The position numbers were made by a program, and so were the translations under genes. A stretch of 64,000 nucleotides of DNA, taken from Acorus gramineus. Its lineage: Eukaryota; Streptophyta; Magnoliopsida; Acorales; Acoraceae. The notes beneath the pieces were generated by a model, which saw nothing but the letters and a program-made list of their open reading frames with translations, was not told the origin of the DNA and searched no databases. Where the stretch lies: assembly GCA_030737835.1 (NCBI GenBank), contig JAUJYN010000018.1, positions 3,534,001 to 3,598,000 of the forward strand, in the 5' to 3' direction. Positions 47,401 to 58,900 of this stretch are shown here, one piece after another; the stretch's first letter is position 1, and each line of letters starts with the position of its first letter.

Positions 47401-48470
47401 CGTCCCCATAGTTGTTGGGTCCGGTCTCGTGATCGATGTTGAAGGACATCGTTGGGCGATTATCTAGATGTAGATGATCCAGTAGTGTGTTGAGTAGACC
47501 AGTAAATCCGGGTCTCTTCGACCGACGGTATGGTCTCTAGACCAGTAAATCCGGATCTCTTCGATCGACGGTATGGTCTCTCCCCATAAGTCCCAAAAGA
47601 CTCCGTCCGGGAGTGAGGGTGGGGGTGAGGTTGGTCGCGCCGCCGCGTGACCCTGTTATCCATTGGGTTTCTACCCATGTTTTTCCTTGAAAAAGGGAAC
47701 TGATTATGTATTGAACTATAGAATGGTGATTGGTTTTCAGCCACTCACTGAGCTTGTAGCTCACCCCTCGCATACTGTTGCTTTTCTGGGGCAGTGTTGG
47801 GAGTGGAGCTGGAGCTTTCCTGTGGCGTGGTCTTATGGGCGTGGAGCGTTCTGCCGGCGGGTGGCGAGTGCGAGGCTGTCAGCATTCCTAGAGTCATTTA
47901 TGCCTTGTAAATCATGCATGTGGCACAGGTTGTATTTTCTTTGGTCTAGACTTGGCTTTCACAGGACATTGATTGTGTATTCGGGTCTGTAATAATGTTT
48001 TTGATTTACAGACATTGTTATATATTATGCTTCCGCTTTTCAGTCAGTTATCATTATCTTGCTTTGCCGCCTTGTGTATTGTTGTTGGTGTCCTTATTGA
48101 CCTCAGGTATTGATAGCTGATATTACTATTTTTATTGTCTCGGGGACGCCTGGGGCGTGACAGAGATAATGGAAATAAATATTTTTAAAAGCAAAGAACA
48201 TGTGACAGCACCAATAGCATCCGTCGGGTGGAAATAGGGAGATTTGAAAAAAATGATTGAAAATCAAGTGTGAGACAGTATAAGTAAATATTTTAAAAAG
48301 CAGGGACAATGCGACTGCACCAATAACATCCGTCGGGTGAAAAAAAAAGAGAGATTTGGAAAAAGTGATTGAAAATCAAAGGGTAAGATAGTGGAAGTAA
48401 ATATTTAAAAGCAGGGAAAATGTGACGGTACGAATAGCATCCGTCGGGTGGAATAGAAAGAAATTTTTTT
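44260..48470. repeat. 110-bp minisatellite, five units, split by a D solo LTR
   Basis: Anchors of the type GACGGCACTAATAGCATCC start near 44287, 44396, 48201, 48311 and 48421. Spacing is 109-111 bases once the D LTR and one target duplication are removed. Each unit has a GACGG...CCGTC dyad, GATTGAAAATCAAGGGTGAG and AGTGGAAATAAATATT. A diverged relative lies at about 48608. Confidence 0.85.
44475..48162 (+). repeat. Family D solo LTR, uninterrupted, TSD GAGAT
   Basis: Starts TGTTGTGCCTGTG, ends GGGGCGTGACA, 3688 bp, with GAGAT at 44470-44474 and 48163-48167. It serves as the reference for the family: D-type U3 (44475 to about 44950), CT-rich leader, donor-like GGTGAG near 45.30 kb, CpG-rich block about 45.42-45.94 kb, acceptor-like CCTTGCAG and 39-nt micro-exon motif near 46.00 kb, duplicated CATGCTAGGG... 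segments (about 46.14-46.33 kb), repeated GTGGGAGTATACCAGG cassettes, and a 3' end shared with the C-type LTR. Confidence 0.95.
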
Positions 48471-49551
48471 TAAAAAGGATTTACTTAGAAAGGAAAATAT
48501 TCAGATTTTAACACAGAATATAATTGAGCCAAGGGAGGTTTGTAGAATTACTTAATAGGAAATCAAACAAGAAGGCTGAATAGAATTTGATTAACACTAC
48601 CCCAGATCGATGGCACCAGTAACAGCCGTCGATGTGCAGGCACAGAAAAGTGAGAAAATTTTCAAGACAACATAAGATAATACAAATGCATAGAATTAAA
48701 CCGACAGGTCCTGAAGGAGCCGTCCCCCATGAAACTTTATGAATTTTAATGAAAGCAAGTAAACAACAATTCCTTTAGAGTAATTAAGCCATAAATGTAA
48801 AGGAAATGAGCAAGAAAGGAAATAAACAACAATGAAATAGAGTAAAAAAAAAAAAAAGAAATATAAAGCAAAAGGTTAGTATTCCTTGGGATTTAAACCC
48901 AAAATTGATGAAGAGCCAAAAGGGAGGGTTCCAAATGGTCTTTAGACCAACTTACCGATGGCTTCAAACAAGGCAATCCATCAGGTGAATCTCGTTTCCA
49001 AATGGATAATTTAAGATCAATAAAAAGAGCTTCCACACTCACAAATTATTTAAAACCCAAGCTTATATATATATATATATATATATATTTATCTTAAATT
49101 GGTTTACAAAGGAGTGATTATAATGCTTCAATAGTGAGAGAAACTCAAGCTCTTCTCTTGAATTCTTTAGTGAAGAATAAAGAAAGAAAAGGGAACAAAA
49201 TGGCCTAGGGTAAAGATGGTGAGTGGAAGAGGGTTTCCTTCTACTAACATGCTCTCTTTCTCTCTGGTTTCAGGTGGTGGGGAAGGCTACCTATGAATTC
49301 TACAGGGTTGTGCACGCATATATGGATATGGATATGTGTGGATGATCCCCTTCTCTTCATCATTGCCCTCTATTTATAGAGGTATTGGACCAATGGTGTG
49401 TAGACAACACAGAAGGGGGCATCATCACCCCTTTCTAGTTGATCAGGCACTGATAGGAACAAAGGACGGCATCTGCAGTCGAAAGGAGGAGTGCCACTGC
49501 AAGTTTCACCAACTCTTGTGACCTAGACAGGCCGATGGCTCTGACCATGCC
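48471..49551 (-). other. Presumed LTR sequence of the Tat-like element, with minus-strand TATA box
   Basis: A-rich and non-coding, with hairpins at 48608-48632, 48701-48724 and 48956-48983, a TA run (about 49064-49088) and, on minus, CCTCTATAAATAGAGG near 49366-49383, a good plant TATA box. The TATA orientation matches the element's strand, hence the LTR reading. No LTR start could be fixed. Confidence 0.45.
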
Positions 49552-52500
49552 TGTCACGCCCCAGGGCGGCCGTCCCCGGGACGCGGCAAGGGTATACATG
49601 ATATCAGCAGTCAATAAAGGAGATCAATAAAATACCATAAACAACAGCTAATAAGACAACACAGACAACAAAAGGTTGACATGATGTATACACAGAAAAG
49701 CGGAAGCTAAAAAGACTGAATCGTAAATCAACAACACTTTACAGACTCGATACATAATCATACGTCCTGTGGGAGCCAATATATCCACAATACATCCATA
49801 TACAATCCATACTAGGTGCCCAAGCACATAAATATATACATACAATGAAAGAGAAGGATGCTGATGGCCTCAAAACTCGAGGGACGTGGTGCTACTCCGC
49901 TACTGGTGTAGTCGCTCGGGAAGCTCCTCCTTCAAGTCCGCCTCGGTAATCACTGGAGAAAAATAATTATGCGAGGGGTGAGCCACACGCTCAGTGAATA
50001 GCACAACCCATGTATACAGTTTATATGAACCACATTTATCAAGTCAATAGCCTCAAAATGGCATAAACAACACAAATCCGGGGGTTCGTTACATCGCCGA
50101 ACCACCATACCCTCACCCTCACCCTCACCCCTCAATAGGTGACAAAGGATGTTGGGACTTAATAGGCTGATAATCACCCTTACACAATCCAGTGGGTTGC
50201 CACAACGCCGACCCACCATACCCTCACCCTCACCCCTCAATAGGTGACATAGGCTCTTGGGACTAACTAGGCTGTTGGTCACCCTTGGTCCACCGATAGT
50301 CTCTCCCCACTCCGTAGGTCGTTTGGCCACTCCCACATTCAGCACAGTCCTTCTACCAAATCAGGAGGTGCCTACTGATGGGAGCCCCTGCACGGGATGA
50401 CCTTTCTAACGCTGAGGTAGTCTCTACACGGATCCAACGAAGGGAACAGAATAGCCTATCCATCGCATATGATCCACTCGGATCCGCTGACAGCACATCT
50501 CTACAACTCTAATGTCTTGAATTCTTCAGAATTCCACCAGCGCGCATAACCAAGATGCGGGGAAATACATAAGATAAAAATGAGGAAAAGAGACCTTGGG
50601 AGGGCAACCTGAGGTCCCGATGTAGGACATCCCGCCAACCAAACAAGGAACACGGAGTACCCTAACCCGGGTCTCAATGTTAACCTCGCAAGGCCCCCTT
50701 ATATTCCCCAAAGCATGCTAATCAATATCACAGTTTGCATTTAAATAAATAAATCAAACTAATAGGACGCATGCATAGGTCAGGGCTTTCCTAGCATGAT
50801 AACGAGGTGACAGGATGCACGGCTCATGCACATATCCTAAGGGTGCAAGTCCCTAACATACAAGTCTAGGGTGGCATGCATTCTACACATAAGTCATGCT
50901 TGCATGGATTACAATAAAACAGTTAATATTAACTATGTGCCCCAGGGGAGGACGGTACACGCCCAAGTGCATGTAGCGCCTCCCAAACTGGGTTGGGTTG
51001 TCCCACTCACCGGAAGTCGGGTCGCCGCGCGACCGTTTGTCAAGATCTGCAAGACAGGGTATCAACTTGGTGACTAAAATCCACAATTACCACAAAATAC
51101 ACAAAAACATACACATAAACACCCAACACTCGGGCAAACGTGCATACGCCCCGTACGCACGCTAGCCCGAGCACCCCGACTCACTCCCGTACCCCCGGCA
51201 ACCACCCGCACGGCCACCCGCGACCGGATGCACCGCCGCGCCTCAGCCCGCGCACCTAGGCGCACCGTTGGGCCCCTGCCCGCACGCCTGGACATGCAGC
51301 CGAGCCACCCGGGTGCACCGCGCGACCACTGAGCCCCATCGCAGCAGCCCGTGCGCACCCCGCACGCTCCGCGCTGGCCTGCGCGCACACCGCATGCCCC
51401 GCGCGCCCAGCGCCTCACCCCGCGCGCACCACTGGCTCGCCCAACGCTCCACCAACTCGCCTCGCGCGCACAGCGCGCTTGCGCCCCTGCGCAGCACTCC
51501 GCGCGCACCCCGCACGACATCCTGCACGCAGCGCCCCCATCACCCCTCCACCAGAGCCCAGCACACCCGTGCCCAGCACCCAGCACACGCGCCCAGCACG
51601 CCCTCCAGCTCCACCCGCGCGCACGCCCGCGCGCACGCGCGCGCGCGCCCAGCCTGCTGCGCTGCTTGCTGCCTGTGCTGCCGACCTGCCCGAGACAGCA
51701 ACCCACCCTGTCCGAGCACCTCCACCACCAACCACCGGCCACCCATGGCCTCCGACAGCCCCCAACCACCTCCGACAGCCACCCACAGCCGCCGACCACC
51801 ACCCAACACCAAAACCGCCCTCCTAACAAGCATCTAAGCCAAAAAGAAGAGTAAAAAGTGATTACCAAGGAAAGGAAGGGGTGTTCGGTTGCTCTCCGCG
51901 CACCGAAACGCCTCTCTAAGGGTCTCCACCACCAAGACCTCTTCCCACCTCCGAAATGGCTCCGATCTGAGGAGAAGAGAGGGCGGAAGAAAGGGCTAGA
52001 CACGCCGGAATTCGAATTTGAAAGCACCGGGGTGTAGATCGGGACCGGATCTACACTTTCTATGTTTTAGGTTTTTAGTTTTGGGCACTCCAAGGGGCTC
52101 AAAAGCTTGAAAAAGAGAGAGGGGGAGAGAGAAAAGCTTTGGGAAGATGATGAATAGTGGGCAACCATTTTTTGCTTTCTTTAAATAGTCAACTCACTTA
52201 AAATTAGGGCTAATCAAAATTAAGTGAGGATTAAGGGCTAGATTAGGTGAGGATTAAGGGTTTTAAGTGGGATTTGACTTAGGTCAACCCAACCACACAA
52301 AAAGACAAAAAGGGTTGACCAAGTCATGGGCCCACTTTGACCGAGTCAACTCTCCCAATGACTTCTCGCTCGGTCAAAACCCGGATACGCCACGGAACTG
52401 TGAAATTTTGGAAACGTTACCGGAATTCGATAAAATTTTCATGAGTGGCTTAAAATGGCACCAGGACACATAATATGCAGTTAGATTTTCAATGGGAGTC

Positions 52501-52630
52501 CCCTAGCTCAGGAAGATAGCTAACAGTCCAAAAATTTGCTGTTCCGATCAAAAAACGAAAAAAAAACCCAAAAACTGCCAAAATGCTCCAATGGTTACCA
52601 GCAGGCCAAAAAGTGACACATATATAACAA
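49552..52630 (-). repeat. Family A solo LTR, TSD ATGCC/ATGCT
   Basis: 3079 bp from TGTCACGCCC to the complement of TGTTATATATG. The flanks ATGCC (49547-49551) and ATGCT (52631-52635) match at 4 of 5, suggesting an older solo LTR. It carries the optional module (about 50.58-50.71 kb), two G-rich cassettes and a CpG-rich block (about 51.15-51.66 kb). Removing it closes a hairpin motif of the GATGGCTC...TGTCAGG type. Confidence 0.9.
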
Positions 52631-52635
52631 TGCTG

Positions 52636-53969
52636 TCAGGAAGTTAGGGTTGCATGTGCCTAGATCAACGAGACCTTGGGTATCCATCTTGCATGTGTGC
52701 GACGGATCCGGAGGTATTCGCCGTGTGCGAGTCCGGTGGCACTTCTGCCTTCCATAATGTGGTATAAAAACACTTTGGCTTTGGCTGGTTCTTTTCAGGG
52801 TCTCTTCTTAAGCTTTTGATGTTCTAACTTGTTGAACTCTTTTATCATGCCTCCCAATGAGGCTTTGGTCACATACCTGTAGAAGAAAAATGTTATTAGT
52901 GATATGTATTTCATTATCCTTATAGGTCAAAAATGGGGTATCTACAATGAATTCGACGCTTCTTAACAAATGGTTGTGGAGGTGGAGGGCATGCAAGGAC
53001 CTTCTATGGCAAGAGGTGATCAGGGATTGTTATTGTGGGTTAGGGAGAATTGATGATCGGTTCCCTAGTTGTAATGTTTATGTATTTTTCAGCCTTATAT
53101 ATTTATTTTAAATATATAATGGAAATTTTAAATTGAAATTTAATTATTTCATTTTTAGATTTGGCGGTGGACTCAAATGGGTCCAATTTGATTTATAATT
53201 TTGATAATTATAAATCGATCTTGAAATATTTATTTTATATTTTGAAGAACTTTATAGTCTCAAGATATTTTGGTTGAAATTTGGTGAGATTCGGAGTTCG
53301 GGAAATTAGGTTTTTAGGATTTTGTGTCAAGTTATTGGGCCCAGGGATCTAGTTGCGAATCCAGAAAATCTTTTAATAGCCTTTAGGGACCTGTTGATAA
53401 ATCGGATGGGGACGTAGTTGTAAACCCAGAATACTTGCATCCAATTTTCATAAGGGTGGTGATGACCTACCCCTATCCTATCAAATACCATAAGAGACAA
53501 TAACGGTGGGTGTTGTGACCAAGACTAAACCGAGGTGAGAAATCATTCTCTATTGATTTTGTTGTTTAGTGTTTTAATTTATTTTGTTAGGAGATGATTG
53601 TGTCAATCGATAATTTGGGGAAGAAGGTTGATGGATTAGGATTAGGGTTGATTGATTTTAATTAGATAATTATTTGATTAGATTTTTAATGGATCTTAAA
53701 GGATTTTTTAAGATCGAATTAAATTTATTGGTTCTGGGGATTTAAGAGTTATTTTCGGGTTGATTATATACCTGGACGTTAAATCATGTTTTTGACCTTG
53801 AAGGGATCGTTTCTGGAAAAAAATGTATTTCACAAACAGAAATAGGTTTTCCAAAGACCTTTCCAACGAATCATGAATCGTCCAATTCGGAGTTACGGGT
53901 AGAAAGTTATGAATTTTCAAATATTTATGTGCAGTTTCTTAGAATTCAATATTTAGCTTAATGACCAAG
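52636..53969. other. AT-rich stretch, no gene; possibly LTR parts
   Basis: 52636-52950 continues the Tat-like material and contains GACGGATCC...CCGTGTG and TATAAAAA near 52.75 kb. A phrase ATGGGGTATCTACA near 52.94 kb looks like a Tat-type LTR end. From about 53028 (TGTTATTGTGG) the sequence may be the 5' half of an unfamiliar LTR. Near 53.86-53.90 kb it has CCAACG ... CCAATTCGGAGTTACGG, the U3 phrase of D-type LTRs, and it runs straight into the CpG-rich block of T3's left LTR. Confidence 0.35.
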
Positions 53970-55820
53970 TTTGATGCAGGCCGGCCGGCAGGCAGGCAGG
54001 GCAGGCTGGCAGGCGCAGGGCAGGCGCGCTGTCGGGCGAGTTGGCAGGGGATGCGGGCGTGCGCGCGGGTGCTGCGCAGGGGGCGCAGTACGCGGGGCGA
54101 GCGGGCGTATGCGCGGGTGCTGCAAGAGGGGCGCAGTACGCGGGGCGAGCGGGAGGTGTGCGGGTGCTGCGCAGGGGGCGCAGTGCGCGTAGGGCGAGCA
54201 GGCGTGCGAGCGGGGAGTGCGTGCAAGGCGCTGCGCTGGGGCACAGTGCGCGCGGGTGCATCCGGGGCTGGACGCGAGGTGCGCATGGGTGCGCGCGTGC
54301 GTGCACCCGAGCGTGCGGCGTGTCTGGGCGCGCGGGCAAGGGTGCGGCAGTGCGCCCGGGGCAAGGGTGTGCGTGCGTGCGCGTGCGGGTGGTCGTGCGT
54401 ATGGCTTCCGGGGGTTCGGGAGTGAGTCGGGGCACTCGGGCTCGCGTGCGTGCGGGCCGTATGCACGCTTGTCCGAGTGTTGGGTATTTTTAGTGTATTT
54501 TTGTATGTATGTATTGTGTATTTTACTCACCGTGTTGAATACCCTGTCTTGCAGATCTTGACGGACGGTCACGCGACGACCCGGGTATTGGTGAGTGGGA
54601 CAATCCAACCCAGTTGGGAGGCGTATATGCTCTTAGGCGTGTATCGTCCTTCCCTGGGGCACCATAGTTTAATATTAACTTGTATAATATGTAATCTATG
54701 CAGGCATGATTGTTATGTAGTATGCATGCCACCCTAGACCTTGTATGTTAGGGACTTGCACCCTTAGGATATGTGTAAGAGCCATGCATCCTGATACCAT
54801 ATTTTCATGCTAGGAAGCCATGACCTATGCATGTGTCCCATTAGTTTAATTTATTTTAAATCAAATGTGAGTTATTTAGTAGAGCATGCTTAGTGAATAT
54901 TATAACCATGCGGTTATAATATAGGCTTCCCCGCATCGTAGTTATGCGCCCTGGAGGAATTCGCAAGAATTCATGACATTTAAATTGTTAGGAAGTTGTT
55001 ACCGACGGATCCAAGTGGATCGTATACGTGTGGGTAGGCTGTTTCTGTTCCCTTCGTTGGATCCGTATAGAGACTGCCCCAGCGTTAGACAGGCCGTCCT
55101 GACAGAGGGCTCCCATCAGTAGGCACCTCCTGATTTGGTTTCGGACTGTGCTGAATTGTGGGAGTAGACCAGGCGGGCTACGGAGTGGAGGAGAGACTAT
55201 CGGTGGACCAAGGGTGATTAACAGCCTAGTCAGTCCCAATAGCCGTGTCACCTATTGGAGGGTGAGGGTGAGGGTGTGGTGGGTCGGCGATGTTGCGACC
55301 CACTGGATTGTGTAGTTCCTGCCACTTTGAGGCTTTGAATAATTTTGAGGTTAATATGAATTGTGATGCATGGGTTGTGCTATTCACTGAGCGTGTGGCT
55401 CACCCCTCGCATATTTTTTCTCCAGTTATCACTGAGTCGGATCTGAAGGAGGAGCTCCCCGAGGGACTCAGCAGTAGCGGAGCAGCGCCGCGTTCCGTGA
55501 GTGTTAGAGGCTATCAGCATCCCTTTTTGATTGTATGTATTATATTTCCGTGCTTGGGCACCTGTTTGTATTATATTGGATGTCATTGTATATATTGGCT
55601 CTCACAGGACAGTTGATTATGTATCGAGTCTGTAATGTGTCTTTGAATTACAGACTCAGTCTTTTAGCTTCCGCTATTTGTGTATATATCATGTCAGCTT
55701 GCTTTTGTCTGTGTTGTCATTTTGGTGTTGTTTAGAGTATGTTATTGACCCCTGTATAGACTGCTGATATCATATATACCATTTGCCGCGTCCCGGGGAC
55801 GGCCGCCCTGGGGCGTGACA
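53970..55820 (+). repeat. Left LTR of T3: family A portion from the CpG block to the 3' end
   Basis: CpG-rich block about 53.98-54.48 kb, micro-exon motif 54555-54590, one G-rich cassette near 55.26 kb, acceptor-like TCTCCAG near 55.42 kb and end GGGGCGTGACA. The expected A-type U3 is missing, and different AT-rich sequence is found in its place. Confidence 0.85.
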
Positions 55821-55825
55821 AAAGT

Positions 55826-55837
55826 TGGTATCAGAGC
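55826..55837 (+). other. Primer binding site of T3 (initiator-Met tRNA type)
   Basis: TGGTATCAGAGC, 5 bases after the LTR end, as in T1 and T2. Confidence 0.95.
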
Positions 55838-55940
55838 CTGGTCCTGTCAGAGCCAATTGTCTTCTTTTTCGTAGAGATGAGTCCTAGGATTTCTATATGA
55901 GTATTCTGATCCTAGTGTCTGGTTTTCTTAGGTTGCTGAT

Positions 55941-58900
55941 ATGCCTCCTCGCAGAGGAAGGCGCGGACGTGGTCCCTCTCGGCCTTTGGAGGTTCCCGGA
56001 CCTACCGGAGGCGAGGATGCTACTGGAGAGTCCTCGGCTGTGAGGCCAGGACCGGCGCAGGAGCCTCCTGCATGGGAGCGTGCGTTCGCTCGGATAGCGG
56101 ATTTGGTGGAGACTCAGACCAGGGCACTGGAGGCCCAGACTAGGGTGTTGGCTGAGCAGGCTAGAGAGATTCAGGAGCTGAGGGCGGCCCGTGATGCAGT
56201 TCCACAGGTCCCCTTGGTGGCAGATCCGCCTGTGGTACCCGATGTACCTCCTGCTCCCGTGGTGATTCCGGCGGTGAGAGTTCAGGATCCCCTGGAGAGG
56301 GAGGTGGAGCTAGAGGCTGCAGCGCGAGTGCATCAGAGTGGCCTCAATGCCTTTTGAAGCTCCACCCTCCCGAGTTCCATGGCCAGACGGCGGATCCCCT
56401 TGCCCCAGAGCGTTGGTTGATGGAGGTGGACACGATCTTCTCGACCATGCATTGCACCGACCGCCAGCGAGTCTCCCTGGCCACCTTCATGCTGAAGGGT
56501 AGCGCCGTCGACTGGTGGGCTACCCGATCGGTGGACATCCCCGAGGGAGTGGAGCAGCTTTTATGGGCGGGATTCCGGAGGTATTTCCTGGAGGAGTACT
56601 TCCCGTTCTCGACGCGCCAGATCGTGATGCAGGAGTTCGAGCAGCTGACGCAGGGCTCCATGTCTGTCGCTGACTACTCCACGCGCTTCACGAGGCTTTC
56701 CAGATTCGCCCCAGCCTTGGTGATGGATGAGGAGACGCGGTGCCGTCGTTTCGAGCTTGGTCTCAGTAGCGCCATTCGGGTGCATGTCACCTCCCAGGCT
56801 TTCACGAGGTACTCGGACTTGGTGTCTCGGGCGAAGACAGTCGAGCGAGACCTCGGGATCTCCGTGAGGGTTTCGACCCCTTCTGCAGACCAGAGACCTC
56901 CCAGGAGCCAGGACCAGGGACAGCGCAAGAAGAAGAGGCCCCGCTTTGATCAGTCAGCGGCTGCCTCTCCAGCAGATGTGGTGCCAGTGCGAGGTCCAGC
57001 ACCCATTGCGGCAGTGCCAGTCCAGGCCAGGCGACCGGAGACGCGGCGCTGTTACCACTGTCAGCGCATCGGGCATATCTTGTATAATTGCCCTGATGCT
57101 GGCCGACCCCGCGTGCTGCCTCCACAGCAGTTACAGCAGCAGCCTCAGTAGCAGCCTCAGCGCCAGCAGCAGCAGCAGCCACAGGGTGGCCGTGTTGACC
57201 AGAGGAGGCAGCCAGCGCAGCCGGCGAGGCGTGCCCCTGCTCCTCAGCCGCAGTTTGTTCAGGGCCGAGTGGCAGCGCTTTCGGCAGAGGAGGCTCAGGC
57301 TTCGGGTAGCGTGGTCCGAGGTATTGTTCAGATCTCCCAGCTCCCTGCATATGTGTTATTCGATTCCGGAGCCACGCACTCGTTCGTGTCTCCCGCTTTT
57401 GCGAGACGGATGGGTGGCGTCCACCCCTCTAGATGTTATCCTGAAGATATCATTGCCTGTCGGAGACCGTATTCTCCTCCGTTCTGTGTACCGAGGGTGT
57501 ACGGTGGTGGTTGCGGAGCATGAGTTCCCAGTGGAGTTGGTAGAGCTCGCTATGACGGACTTCGATGCCATCCTGGGAATGGATTGGCTTTCAGCTAGTC
57601 ACGCCAGCATCGACTGTTTTGCCAAGTCGGTGTCTTTCCACCTTCCGGGTCGGAGGTCTTTCCAGTTCGTGGGCGATCGTGACGTAGCCCCTCTGGGGTT
57701 CGTGTCGTCCATCCAGGCGTGGAGACTCCTTCAGGGAGGATGCGAGGGCTTTCTGGCGTATATTGCTCAGGAGGACGCACCGCTGCGGGCAGATATCAGT
57801 CAGACTCCGGTCGTGGCAGAGTATCCCGAGGTTTTCCCTGATGATCTTCCAGGGTTACCGCCGGATCGCGCGATCGAGTTTGAGATAAATCTGATTCCGG
57901 GGACCGAGCCGATTTCGAGAGCTCCGTACCGGATGGCCCCAGCAGAGCTGAAGGTGCTCAAGGAGCAGCTGGAGAAGGGCTTCGCACGTCCGAGTGTTTC
58001 TCCGTGGGGAGCCCCTGTTCTGTTCGTCCGGAAGAAGGACGGTTCGCTGCGGCTTTGTATCGATTACAGGCAGCTGAACAAGCGGACAGTGAAGAACAAG
58101 TACCCCTTGCCGTGGATTGACGATCTGTTTGACCAGCTCCAGGGAGCGCGAGTCTTTTCTAAGATCGATCTCCGCTCGGGCTACTATCAGCTGAAGATCC
58201 GGGAGTCAGACATTCTGAAGACGGCCTTTCGTACCCGTTATGGGCACTACGAGTTCAGAGTACTGCCGTTTGGGTTGACGAATGCGCCGGCGGCCTTCAT
58301 GGATCTGATGAACCGGGTGTTTCGGCCCTTCCTCGACTCCTTTGTGGTAGTATTCATCGATGACATATTGGTGTACTCGAGGAGTCTTGAGGAGCACGCT
58401 CACCATCTCCGCACTGTCTTAGAGACTTTGGCCCGACATCAGTTGTTCGCCAAGTTCAGCAAGTGCGAGTTTTGGTTGGAGCGTATGGCCTTTCTGGGCC
58501 ATGTGATTTCCGGCGAGGGCATATCTGTGGACCCGGGCAAGACGCTCGCCGTGTCGAACCCCACAGAGATTCGGAGCTTCCTGGGCTTGGCGGGTTATTA
58601 CAGGAGGTTTGTCGAGGGTTTCTCGAAGATAGCTGTACCTCTTACCCGCCTCACTCGGAAGGATGTCCGGTTCGAGTGGTCCCCGTCTTGCGAGGAGAGC
58701 TTCCAGGAGTTGAAGCGAAGGCTCACCTCAGCGCCAGTTCTTACCCTTCCGTCTGGGAGTGGTGGGTTCGCAGTATACTCCGATGCATCGCGGTTGGGTG
58801 TGGGTTGCGTCCTGATGCAGCACGGTAAGGTTGTGGCTTACGCGTCGCGTCAGTTGAAGCCCCATGAGCAGAATTACCCCACCCACGACCTTGAGTTGGC

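Noticed and set aside
44260-48470. CRISPR-like array in the 110-bp repeat
   Set aside because: The sequence is eukaryotic, units are long and contiguous without unique spacers, and no cas-type genes are present.
52636-53970. Host gene or promoter in the AT-rich stretch
   Set aside because: No coding frame of any length or recognisable protein motif, and phrases match LTR U3 sequence. A lone TATAAAAA is not enough.
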